From contig CAXXJQ010000003.1 of assembly GCA_963665045.2 (NCBI GenBank), positions 372,001 to 436,000 of the forward strand: a DNA stretch of 64,000 nucleotides, written 5' to 3'. Source of the DNA: JAFGRU01 sp016934985 (GTDB lineage: Bacteria; Desulfobacterota; Desulfuromonadia; Desulfuromonadales; JAAYDE01). The notes under the pieces are model-generated. The model was not told the origin of the DNA. It did not search any database and saw only the letters and a program-made list of their open reading frames with translations. The first letter of the stretch is position 1; every line of letters starts with the position of its first letter. This document shows, one piece after another, positions 53,275-61,191 of this stretch. The translations under genes were made by a program, and so were the position numbers.

Positions 53275-53487
53275 ATGTTGAAAAAGTTCAAGAAAAGTGA
53301 AAAGGGTTTTACCCTCATCGAGCTGCTGATCGTTGTTGCGATCATCGGTATTCTGGCCGCCATCGCCATTCCTCAGTTCGCTTCCTATCGTGAGAAGGCC
53401 TACAACTCCGCGGCCCTGAGTGACTGCCGTAACCTCAAGGGCGCCCTGGAAGCCTACTTCGCCGAAAACTTCTATTATCCCTATTAA
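53275..53487 (+). CDS. pilA: Short aromatic-rich type IV pilin PilA
   Basis: A 70-residue prepilin, 59 residues after cleavage at KSEKG/FTLIELL. Like Geobacter PilA it is essentially the N-terminal helix alone, lacking the globular head. Aromatic residues of the mature chain lie at 1, 24, 27, 32, 50, 51, 55, 56, 57 and 59, ten in all, with a dense cluster at the C-terminus (FYYPY). The first four and residues 51 and 57 coincide with aromatic positions in G. sulfurreducens PilA. A cysteine at mature position 40 is unusual. The ribosome site AAAGGAG is strong. It is the major pilin candidate. Confidence 0.95.
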   Translation: MLKKFKKSEKGFTLIELLIVVAIIGILAAIAIPQFASYREKAYNSAALSDCRNLKGALEAYFAENFYYPY

Positions 53488-53529
53488 TAAAACCCTAGGA
53501 TAGAACTTAGGAAAGGAGTATTAAACGAT

Positions 53530-53940
53530 ATGAAAAAGACAGTAATGAGTATTCTTGTTTCTTTGTCGGCCGTTCTTTTTTTGGCAAGCTTTTCTTTTGC
53601 AGGGCAAACTACAAATTATACGTACGATGAAAATAATGCTATTGGTGTGGGCCTGACAGGCGCCGACATTGCCCTTCAGCCTTCCCCCGGTGTTTCATAT
53701 GATTATAGTGCTATTGCTGCCGGCTCCGGTGGTACCGGCCAGACTTGTCATCTTGCGGCCGCCAACGAGAAGGGCACCAAGGCTTATGGGAGTGCTTCCG
53801 ACTTTGAAGGCATGATGGTTACGATTGACGACTATGACGAGACTGAAACGTTTCCTAATATGCCTGATGAAGGAACCGCCTGGGATGCAACCGCGTGGAT
53901 GGTATTGGGTTCCCCCGGCGCCGCTGTCCCCGGCTCCTAA
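53530..53940 (+). CDS. Exported partner of the short pilin (PilA-C / Spc-like)
   Basis: A 136-residue protein with a signal peptide (MKKTVMSILVSLSAVLFLAS, cleaved near SFAG) and a small soluble domain with little regular motif (AALQPSPGVS-type turns, GTKAYGSASDFEG). In Geobacter the gene after pilA encodes a short-pilin chaperone or PilA-C subunit needed to stabilise the short PilA; this one has the same place, size and N-terminus. It follows pilA by 42 bases and ends before a terminator. Confidence 0.85.
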   Translation: MKKTVMSILVSLSAVLFLASFSFAGQTTNYTYDENNAIGVGLTGADIALQPSPGVSYDYSAIAAGSGGTGQTCHLAAANEKGTKAYGSASDFEGMMVTIDDYDETETFPNMPDEGTAWDATAWMVLGSPGAAVPGS

Positions 53941-53985
53941 GAGCTTGGTTGAAGTTTGATTTGAAAAACATGGCACAGAGTTAGC

Positions 53986-54014
53986 AAAAAGCCCCTCCCA
54001 GAGGGGCTTTTTTT
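53986..54014 (+). terminator. Rho-independent terminator after pilA operon
   Basis: AAAAAGCCCCTC-CCA-GAGGGGCTTTTTTT, a clean hairpin 46 bases after the pilin-partner stop. Confidence 0.95.
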
Positions 54015-54050
54015 GTTGCTTTAAAACTTCACGCGCTGTTGGTAGGGGAT

Positions 54051-55271
54051 ATGAAAAATAGTTTGCCAGGATGGCCGAGCCATAAAATTCACTTGGATTA
54101 TCTGTTCCTTTTTTTCCTTAGTTTTCCCCTTGGTTTGTCGTTTTTGTTCGCCCCGACCGAAAATTATTTTGTTCAGGCGGCCTCGGTGTGCATGCTCGAG
54201 GCCTTTTGCATTTGTTCCTATTGCCTAATCAAGCGTAAAACAATTTCCCTGCCTGTCGCATCTGACTGGATTTCTGCCATCCTTTGCTTCTGGCTTGTGT
54301 GGACTATTTTCGCGGCCATGAAGTCCACGTCCCAGCCACATTCCGTGATTCGTCAGCTGGAGTGGTTTGTACATATTCTTTTTGGTTTATGCATATTTAC
54401 TTTTTTGCGGAGCCGCCTCTATCTCACCAAATATCTCAACCTGATTGTGATCGTTGGTTTTTTTATCCTGACCGTTTTTCTGGTTGGACATTGGCATTTG
54501 AGTTCAGGTTCTTATAATTTTGACTGGGTTCATCCACCATATTTTGTTCATGTTCGTCAATTGACCCATCTTGCGGTTGCCGTTCTTTTGCTCATCCCGG
54601 TCAGGAAAAAATATTTATGGCTTACACTTCCTCTTCTGTCCATCGCTTGGGGCGTATTGCTTTGGACCGGAGGCCGTGCCGGAATTTTGTCAGTTTGTTT
54701 TGGGCTTTTTGTGATCGCTCTTTTGGGCAAGCAATGGGCAATATTAGTCCCTCATGGGGTGGCGGCTTTAATCGGGCTGGAATTGTCCTTTCTTTTCCCG
54801 ATCAATGATATGTCGGTTGTGGGAATTCACAATGCTGTGGAAAGAACGGTTAATGGTAAAACAATGGACAAGGTATTTACCGGCAGGTTTTCCATATGGG
54901 AAACTGGGCTGAAAAGTTTGAAGAGCAGTCCTTTTATAGGTTTGGGACCGGATGGTTTTAAAGACCTGTATTCAATTCATAAATGGCGTGGCAGTAATGC
55001 CCATGGTTCATGGCTGCAATTTTTTATGGAATGGGGGATACCCGGAGGGCTGGCTTTTATAATTATTCAATTGCGGATGTTGTGGGAAATATGGAAAAAG
55101 CGTGCCCCAATATTCGAGTCTGATCATGCAGCAGGCTGTTTTGGGCTTCTGTGCGCCTATCTGTTGCTTTCTTTAGTCTCAGGTGTTTTTTATTATGCCG
55201 TGTCCTTGATGCTGGTCAGTTATTCATTGGCGGTTCTTTTCGCCCATATTTTTCCTGAAAAGTCAGTTTGA
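54051..55271 (+). CDS. O-antigen ligase / polymerase (Wzy_C/WaaL-like) membrane protein
   Basis: A 406-residue protein with 10-12 membrane helices and the Wzy_C family segment WTGGRAGILSV followed by a periplasmic loop (residues about 265-320). Such proteins join O-antigen or similar repeat units, or glycosylate pilins. Being next to pilA, pilin glycosylation cannot be excluded. I start it at ATG 54051; TTG 54039 is the alternative. It begins the polysaccharide cluster. Confidence 0.8.
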   Translation: MKNSLPGWPSHKIHLDYLFLFFLSFPLGLSFLFAPTENYFVQAASVCMLEAFCICSYCLIKRKTISLPVASDWISAILCFWLVWTIFAAMKSTSQPHSVIRQLEWFVHILFGLCIFTFLRSRLYLTKYLNLIVIVGFFILTVFLVGHWHLSSGSYNFDWVHPPYFVHVRQLTHLAVAVLLLIPVRKKYLWLTLPLLSIAWGVLLWTGGRAGILSVCFGLFVIALLGKQWAILVPHGVAALIGLELSFLFPINDMSVVGIHNAVERTVNGKTMDKVFTGRFSIWETGLKSLKSSPFIGLGPDGFKDLYSIHKWRGSNAHGSWLQFFMEWGIPGGLAFIIIQLRMLWEIWKKRAPIFESDHAAGCFGLLCAYLLLSLVSGVFYYAVSLMLVSYSLAVLFAHIFPEKSV

Positions 55272-55339
55272 ATTATGCTGCAAAAAAACGAAGGCGTATG
55301 TTTTATTCGGAAAGATGATCTGGGGGCAAAATTTAAAAA

Positions 55340-56212
55340 ATGACGACTGATCGATCCCTAAACCATGACCATAAAGAAACAATATATTCTCCGGAATCTT
55401 CCTTGGCCAGACCCGGGAAAATGTTAAAGGATATGTTTCGAGATTTATTGGCAGGTCGGGAGTTGGCGTGGCGTCTGGCTGTGCGGGATATCTCAGCGCA
55501 ATACCGTCAGGCATTTCTGGGTATCCTCTGGGCCTTTATACTGCCGCTTGCCAACACTATTATCTGGGTTTTTCTGAGCGGGACTGGCATCGTTTCGGTG
55601 CAAGAAACCGCCTTGCCTTATCCAGTCTACGTCTTTTCCGGCAGCATGCTCTGGGCCATCCTGATGGATGCGGTCAATGCCCCACTGCAACAGACAACCG
55701 CAGCGAAAGCCATGCTGGCCAAGCTCAATTTCCCGCGTGAGTCCCTGGTGGTTTCCGGTATCTACCAAACCTTGTTCAACGCCGGCATAAAGATCATTCT
55801 GCTCTTGGTTGTTCTACCCTTTCTGGGCATCATTCCGGGATGGCATCTGCTGCTGTTTCCTTTGGGACTGCTTTCCCTGGTGCTGGTCGGCACAGCTATC
55901 GGTTTGTTGCTGACGCCGGTAGGTGTCCTTTACAGTGATATTGGAAAGGGACTTCCCTTGCTGATGCAGTTTCTGATGTATCTCACTCCAGTGGTTTTCC
56001 CAATGCCCGAGACAGGAATTGCCGCCACCATTTACTCCATAAACCCTCTGACTCCGATAATCCTGACGGCCCGCGACTGGCTAACAGGCCTGCCGAGCGA
56101 ATGTCTGCCAGGCTTTATCATTATCAATAGCCTAGCTCTGATGCTTCTGGCTATTGTCTGGATTGTTTTTCGCCTGGCCATGCCGATTCTAATCGAGCGT
56201 ATGAGTTCTTAA
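55340..56212 (+). CDS. ABC-2 polysaccharide export permease (Wzm-like)
   Basis: A 290-residue permease of the ABC-2 type with about six membrane helices and the family pattern LAWRLAVRDISAQYRQAFLG...WAFILPLANTIIW. It would form the channel that exports an undecaprenyl-linked polysaccharide with the Wzt ATPase at 56763. Between the two is an unrelated four-helix-bundle gene. Confidence 0.93.
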   Translation: MTTDRSLNHDHKETIYSPESSLARPGKMLKDMFRDLLAGRELAWRLAVRDISAQYRQAFLGILWAFILPLANTIIWVFLSGTGIVSVQETALPYPVYVFSGSMLWAILMDAVNAPLQQTTAAKAMLAKLNFPRESLVVSGIYQTLFNAGIKIILLLVVLPFLGIIPGWHLLLFPLGLLSLVLVGTAIGLLLTPVGVLYSDIGKGLPLLMQFLMYLTPVVFPMPETGIAATIYSINPLTPIILTARDWLTGLPSECLPGFIIINSLALMLLAIVWIVFRLAMPILIERMSS

Positions 56213-56218
56213 AGACCG

Positions 56219-56336
56219 CAAAAAGTGAAATGTAAAAAGTTAAAAGAGTGAAGAATCGTGACTGGTGAATATGTCAAACGTGAGAATTCAATTGGGTCAC
56301 TTTTAACATTTCACGTTTCACCTTTTAAAAAGAGGA
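56219..56336. repeat. CTTTTAAC/GTGAAA-type repeats left of the IVP gene
   Basis: GTGAAATGTAAAAAGTTAAAAG near 56225 and CTTTTAACATTTCACGTTTCACC near 56300 are imperfect inverted copies of one AT-rich repeat. A similar tract lies on the other side of the IVP gene. Confidence 0.6.
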
Positions 56337-56345
56337 ATGATTTTT

Positions 56346-56702
56346 ATGGATTTCAGGCCGCATCGAAAACTTGATGTCTGGAAAAAGTCAATGGTGCTGG
56401 CCCGCGATATTTACACTGCGACAGAAGCGTTTCCAAAATCAGAAATCTACAGTCTGACCTCGCAGCTTCGACGAGCGGCGGTATCAGTACCGAGCAACTT
56501 GGCTGAAGGGGCCGCGAGAAGGGGTAAAAGGGAATTCAAGCAGTTCATAAACATAGCCCAAGGCTCCCTCAGTGAATTGGATACCCAAATCGACCTGGCC
56601 CACATGCTTGGGTACCTGGAGTCGTCAACGCACGGCAAATTAATGTCGGAAATAACCGACATCTCTAAAATGCTATTCGGCCTATCTAGGACAGCAGAGT
56701 AA
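56346..56702 (+). CDS. Four-helix-bundle protein (23S rRNA intervening-sequence family)
   Basis: A 118-residue protein of the IVP/S23 family (FRPHRKLDVWKKSMVLARDIY ... LRRAAVSVPSNLAEGAARRG). Homologues occur inside 23S rRNA intervening sequences and as free-standing genes; function is unknown. ATG 56346 has GAGGA at nine bases. It separates wzm from wzt, which are usually adjacent, and is bounded on both sides by similar low-complexity repeats, which suggests it came in as a cassette. Confidence 0.9.
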   Translation: MDFRPHRKLDVWKKSMVLARDIYTATEAFPKSEIYSLTSQLRRAAVSVPSNLAEGAARRGKREFKQFINIAQGSLSELDTQIDLAHMLGYLESSTHGKLMSEITDISKMLFGLSRTAE

Positions 56703-56707
56703 AGCGA

Positions 56708-56756
56708 TGATTCAAAACCTTTTACCTTTTACTTTTCACTTTTTACACAACACGCG
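56708..56756. repeat. CTTTTAC-type repeat right of the IVP gene
   Basis: CTTTTACCTTTTACTTTTCACTTTTTAC is a tandem of imperfect 7-8 base units, related to the tract left of the IVP gene. Confidence 0.55.
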
Positions 56757-56762
56757 AATCAA

Positions 56763-57995
56763 ATGAGTGCTGAAACCTCAATCAAAGTGGAAAGCGTTTC
56801 CAAAAAATTCTGCCGCAACCTGAAAAAATCCCTCTGGTATGGCATGAAGGATTTGGGCAGCGAAATCCTTGGCCGGCCCTATGGAGGAAAAGGTGAATTA
56901 CGCCCTGATGAATTCTGGGCGGTTAAGGATGTCAGTTTTGAATTGAAGCGGGGGGAATGCCTGGGGCTGATCGGGCGGAACGGTGCGGGCAAAACAACCC
57001 TGCTGCGAATGCTGAATGGACTGATCAAGCCGGATTGCGGTAGGATCGAAATGCGCGGACGTGTGGGCGCCTTGATTGCGTTAGGAGCGGGGTTCAATCC
57101 GATTCTAACAGGGCGGGAAAACGTGTATGTGAATGGGGCTGTGCTGGGGCTGAAAAAGAAGGAAATTGACGCAAAGTTTGATGAGATTGTCGATTTTGCA
57201 GAAATCGGAGAGTTTATTGATGCCCCGGTACAATCCTATTCCTCGGGCATGCAAGTTCGTTTGGGGTTCGCGGTCGCAAGTGCCGTGGAGCCCGATGTTC
57301 TGCTGCTCGATGAAGTGTTGGCAGTCGGCGATGTCAGTTTTCAGGCAAAATGTTTTAACGTCTTGGCGGATATGCGTACTCGCGGAGTTCCGTTCATTCT
57401 TGTCTCCCACAATATGCACAGCGTAGCCCGTTACTGCGAGAAAGTAGCTTTCATGAAGCAGGGGCGAGTCGAGTTTTTAGGCAAGGCCGATGAGGGGATC
57501 GCTCGATACCTGGCTGACAATAGAGCAGCCGGTGGCGATGATACTATAGGTCCGGATTGGTCTGTGGTTCACGGGTCAGGGCGTGTGGTATTCACAAGCG
57601 CGAGATTTACATCCATGAATGGAGAAACGTTACAGTCGATCAAAGTGGGCGATTCACTTTGTTTGGAAGTTGAATACGAGTGCCCTCATGAACCTCCGGA
57701 AAACCCTGTATTTGATGTCTGTATTAGAAGCCGTGGGGAGCAGCTTTTTCAGGGGACAAACAAAGCGGATAATATTGAATTTGGTGGCTTGGGAAGAAAG
57801 GGTGTGCTTCGACTTTGCCTCGATTACCTCCCACTGAATGTTGAATACGTGGATTTTTACTTTTGCCTTATGGATGGCAAGACGGGCGAGCTGTTTGATT
57901 GGAAGCGTGACTTGAGATTGCACATTGATCCGGATGCCAAACAAGTTGGTTCTGTCCGCTTGAATGCGCAATGGCAGGTATTGCCTTGCCAGTGA
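56763..57995 (+). CDS. ABC transporter ATPase with C-terminal Wzt-like carbohydrate-binding domain
   Basis: A 410-residue ATPase partner of the Wzm-like permease. Walker A GRNGAGKTT, signature YSSGMQVRLGF and Walker B VLLLDEVLAVGD are intact. Residues about 265-405 form the beta-rich Wzt C-terminal domain (FTSARFTSMNGETLQSIKVGDSL...) that in other systems recognises the capped end of the glycan to be exported. The presence of this domain suggests recognition of a modified glycan end, in line with the downstream methyltransferase genes. Confidence 0.93.
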   Translation: MSAETSIKVESVSKKFCRNLKKSLWYGMKDLGSEILGRPYGGKGELRPDEFWAVKDVSFELKRGECLGLIGRNGAGKTTLLRMLNGLIKPDCGRIEMRGRVGALIALGAGFNPILTGRENVYVNGAVLGLKKKEIDAKFDEIVDFAEIGEFIDAPVQSYSSGMQVRLGFAVASAVEPDVLLLDEVLAVGDVSFQAKCFNVLADMRTRGVPFILVSHNMHSVARYCEKVAFMKQGRVEFLGKADEGIARYLADNRAAGGDDTIGPDWSVVHGSGRVVFTSARFTSMNGETLQSIKVGDSLCLEVEYECPHEPPENPVFDVCIRSRGEQLFQGTNKADNIEFGGLGRKGVLRLCLDYLPLNVEYVDFYFCLMDGKTGELFDWKRDLRLHIDPDAKQVGSVRLNAQWQVLPCQ

Positions 57996-58008
57996 GCTGA
58001 GAGGGATC

Positions 58009-58905
58009 ATGAGGCTGACAGTACTCGCAAAAAAATTTTTACATTTTTCACATAGATGTAAACAGCAAGTAATAGAAAAAAAAGTAAATAGAATTCTCTC
58101 TGACTCGTCGCCTTATTCAACAAAGAAAGCAGAGTCACAATTTGATCAACTACAAGAGGCTTATCCCACAAATCGAGGAGATGGGTATAGTTACGATGAT
58201 GTAAGTCTCTTCAATCGTGCTGCTAAGCGTGCGGGAGACATTTTGTCCCTTCCAGGCATGAACGAAGCCGGCAAGGAAATTCTTGATATTGGTGCAGGCG
58301 ATGGGACCTTGGGGGGGGTACTAAATACTTATGGTCATAATGTTGCACTTACTGATCTTGTGGATTGGAGGTGCAGGATGGCTCGGTCAATAGAATTCAA
58401 AAGAAGTGATATTTCCAATGGGCTTCCTTTTGATGATGAGAGCTTTGATCTAGTCACTAGCTTCAATGCGTTTGAACACTTTGCGGATCCCGTTAAGTCG
58501 CTATCCGAGGCCATCAGAGTGACTAGACCGAATGGTCTATTGTATTTTGATTTTGGCCCACTATATAGCGGGCCTTGGGGGTTACATGCATATCGAACTC
58601 TCTACATGCCATACGCACAATTTCTGTTTTCCGATGCTTTCATAAGGGACAAATTAGCCAAGTTAGGCGTAGAGGACCTGGGAAACAAACGTAGTGAACT
58701 TCAGTATCTAAACAAATATAAAGCATCTCGATTTATGGCGCTTTGGGAAAACTCAGGATGTGTTATTGAGCGATGTCAATGGGGTATCTGCAGTGACTAT
58801 ATAGACTTGGTATTTCAATTCCCTGAAAGCTTCAGGGGAAGAGGTCTTGATTATACTGAGCTTATTACATCATCAAACAGTGTATGTCTACGAAAGTGCA
58901 AGTAG
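58009..58905 (+). CDS. SAM-dependent methyltransferase
   Basis: A 298-residue class I methyltransferase (Methyltransf_11-like). The SAM site is ILDIGAGDGTLGG, followed by ALTDLVDW and ...SFDLVTSFNAFEHFADP. It likely methylates a sugar of the exported glycan or its terminus. ATG 58009 has GAGGGA upstream; it begins after the Wzt stop. An in-frame start at 57964 overlaps Wzt and is less likely. Confidence 0.85.
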   Translation: MRLTVLAKKFLHFSHRCKQQVIEKKVNRILSDSSPYSTKKAESQFDQLQEAYPTNRGDGYSYDDVSLFNRAAKRAGDILSLPGMNEAGKEILDIGAGDGTLGGVLNTYGHNVALTDLVDWRCRMARSIEFKRSDISNGLPFDDESFDLVTSFNAFEHFADPVKSLSEAIRVTRPNGLLYFDFGPLYSGPWGLHAYRTLYMPYAQFLFSDAFIRDKLAKLGVEDLGNKRSELQYLNKYKASRFMALWENSGCVIERCQWGICSDYIDLVFQFPESFRGRGLDYTELITSSNSVCLRKCK

Positions 58906-58908
58906 TCT

Positions 58909-59604
58909 ATGGTGAGTTACAGAACCAAAGTAAAATCATTTGTAAAAAACCAGATAGAATGCGTCTCCGGTAAGGCCACTGCATTCGGTGGCCTTACCGG
59001 AACGGGTCAGCGGAGATTTTGTTCTATAAAGCAGATAACAAGTAGCCTCCTTCAAAAATTCGGTCTGGGAATACGTCGACTTGTTTATCGAGACAGAAAT
59101 AAATGTTCTTTCGGTAATGGAACAAGAGTTGCGCCAGACGCACGTATAGAGGGTTTGGTGCAACTAGGGGAGCAATGTGAGATCCACTCCGGCGCCATGT
59201 TGTTAGCCTATGGAGGTCATATTAGAATGGGCGATCACTGTTCTGTCAACCCCTATACAATCATTTATGGGCATGGAGGTCTTGAGATTGGAAATGGCGT
59301 CCGCATCGCGGCACATTGCGTGATTATCCCTGCGAATCACAATATTGATGATCCAAGCATCCCAATAATTAAATCTGGACTGACGTGCAAGGGAATTTGT
59401 ATAGGTAATGATGTATGGATAGGAGCCCGCTGTGTCATTCTTGACGGCGTAACCATTGGAGACGGTGCAGTAATAGCAGCGGGTGCAGTGGTTACACGCA
59501 ACGTTGAGCCATTTATGATCGTCGGAGGTGTTCCGGCTAAACCCATTCGCTTGCGAAAAGGGAAACAAGGCGGTGTTGCCAAAGCTGACAAGACACGCGA
59601 CTAA
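58909..59604 (+). CDS. Hexapeptide-repeat O-acetyltransferase
   Basis: A 231-residue left-handed beta-helix acyltransferase. The hexapeptide repeats run from about residue 65 to 215 (IRMGDHCSVNPYTIIYGHGG, GVTIGDGAVIAAGAVVT), with the catalytic histidine region PANHNI. It should transfer acetyl groups to sugars of the glycan. The first 60 residues contain a perfect 36-base palindrome (58966-59001) that encodes SGKATAFGGLTG, apparently an in-frame insertion. Confidence 0.87.
   Translation: MVSYRTKVKSFVKNQIECVSGKATAFGGLTGTGQRRFCSIKQITSSLLQKFGLGIRRLVYRDRNKCSFGNGTRVAPDARIEGLVQLGEQCEIHSGAMLLAYGGHIRMGDHCSVNPYTIIYGHGGLEIGNGVRIAAHCVIIPANHNIDDPSIPIIKSGLTCKGICIGNDVWIGARCVILDGVTIGDGAVIAAGAVVTRNVEPFMIVGGVPAKPIRLRKGKQGGVAKADKTRD
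58966..59001. repeat. Perfect palindrome inside the acetyltransferase gene
   Basis: Fourteen-base arms TCCGGTAAGGCCAC and GTGGCCTTACCGGA with an eight-base loop; exactly 36 bases, or 12 codons, with no frame change. Confidence 0.9.
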
Positions 59605-59606
59605 TC

Positions 59607-60067
59607 TTGGACATTTACTGGCATGAAAACCATCCTATTGCGAATCCCGAAGGGTTGGTCGATGCGGGGTTGTCTCTTAGTCCCCTAGATGGTGGGTTTA
59701 ATCCAAGGGCTAATGCCTGTGCCTGCGAGGGTGTTGATTGTGAAGATATACTTGTCAACTGTTTCAAGCGTTCGGATTATCGCAGGGCTGAGATTCGACG
59801 TGCCCTTTGGCATTGCGTGGATCGTATCTTGCCAACTCAGAATCAAGACGGAGATTTCCCCTATAACCGAAATCAACCGCAAAGCCACATGGGAATTCCG
59901 GCAACTGAAGCAGGCCCGATGTCGCCTGCACATTTCCAACTGGGTTCAGGGTCCATACTTTGACACTAATCGCCGGAGTATTTCCGGACAAGCCTGCCCT
60001 CAAAGGAATACCATTCCGGTTTAATACAGCTTTAACCATGGGCTGGCAAGCAAATCCTCCGGGGTGA
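59607..60067 (+). pseudogene. Decayed C-terminal fragment of a polysaccharide-cluster gene
   Basis: From TTG 59607 the frame encodes a coherent sequence (PEGLVDAGLSLSPLDGGFNP, IRRALWHCVDRILPTQNQDG, PMSPAHFQ) but ends early at 59963. Losing one base near 59939-59941 moves to a frame that continues sensibly (GFRVHTLTLIAGVFPDKPAL, FRFNTALTMGWQANPPG) to a stop at 60067. The N-terminus of such a protein is missing. The pattern LLPTQNQDGDFPYNR resembles alpha/alpha-barrel proteins related to prenyltransferase-like or glycan-processing enzymes; I cannot name it. A further short open stretch, 60087-60200, may be another remnant. Confidence 0.55.
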
Positions 60068-60222
60068 GCCCGGTGAGTGTGGTGCGATGACTTTAGCGGA
60101 GCGACTAGCTGCCCAGATTTCAGGCACCCGTAGAGCAGCAGATTTTTTCCCATGGTTTGTAAAAAAAGTTAGACGTTTTGTGAGCAGATTTAATAGATAA
60201 GTAATTTAGAGGTTATATCTAA

Positions 60223-61191
60223 ATGGACAATCCCACGACCTCGCCTGCCATCTCTGTAATCATGTCCGTATACAATGGTGAGCGTTATTTGAGGCAGGCA
60301 ATATCAAGCATATTAGCACAGTCTTTCAGAGATTTTGAATTTATCATTGTGAATGATGGATCGAGGGATAAGACTGCTGAAATACTAAATGAATTCGAGG
60401 TAATGGATTCACGCATAAAAATTTTTCATCAGGATAACCAAGGGCTTGTTTTCTCACTTAACAGAGGAATTCAAGTCGCAAAAGGATCTTTTGTTGCTCG
60501 AATGGATGCCGATGATATTTCACACCCGGAACGGTTATCCTTGCAGATGAGGCGGTTTGCAGGAGAGCCGTCTATCCTACTTTTGGGGAGCGCATATACC
60601 TATATTGATGGTGCTGGACGTAAAATCAAGTCCCAGTCCGTAGCTCTGGATAACGATAGCCTTCAGCGGAGTATGATCAAACAAGGGAATCCATTTTGTC
60701 ATTCAAGCGTAATGATTAGAGCATCCGCGCTCCAATCCGTTGGAGGTTATCGATCATTGGTGGGAAAGTACGCGCAAGACTATGACCTTTGGCTCCGTTT
60801 GTCCGAATTCGGGGAAGTCGAAAATCTCAATGCGGAATTGATTGAATACCGCGTTCATTGCGGTCAGGTATCTATAAAAAATGTTCGGGAGCAGCGGCGA
60901 GCGGCCGAAATTTACAGAGAACTTGCATTGCAACGTCGGTCAAACCATCCAGAAGACATTCAGCGGGCAAAGCAACAGTTAGCGAAGCATTGGCAGATTT
61001 TAAAAAAACGTACGTCTAATGATTATCTTCACTGGTCAGCGCTTTTTGAAGCTATGGAGGAATATAAAAAATTTCAGGCTTTGAATCTCGTTGCTTTGAA
61101 GGAGTGGCCTTTCAATTCACGAACATTCAATGCAATATGGCGTGGTTTATTGATAAGTTTCAAGTTAAACCAAAATCGAGAGATATTTTAA
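60223..61191 (+). CDS. Glycosyltransferase family 2
   Basis: A 322-residue GT-A glycosyltransferase. The N-terminus AISVIMSVYNGERYLRQAIS, the nucleotide-sugar motif FIIVNDGSRDKT and the metal site RMDADDISHPERL are all typical of GT2. It transfers a nucleotide-activated sugar in the cytoplasm to build the repeat unit. It ends at the stop directly before the next gene. Confidence 0.92.
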   Translation: MDNPTTSPAISVIMSVYNGERYLRQAISSILAQSFRDFEFIIVNDGSRDKTAEILNEFEVMDSRIKIFHQDNQGLVFSLNRGIQVAKGSFVARMDADDISHPERLSLQMRRFAGEPSILLLGSAYTYIDGAGRKIKSQSVALDNDSLQRSMIKQGNPFCHSSVMIRASALQSVGGYRSLVGKYAQDYDLWLRLSEFGEVENLNAELIEYRVHCGQVSIKNVREQRRAAEIYRELALQRRSNHPEDIQRAKQQLAKHWQILKKRTSNDYLHWSALFEAMEEYKKFQALNLVALKEWPFNSRTFNAIWRGLLISFKLNQNREIF

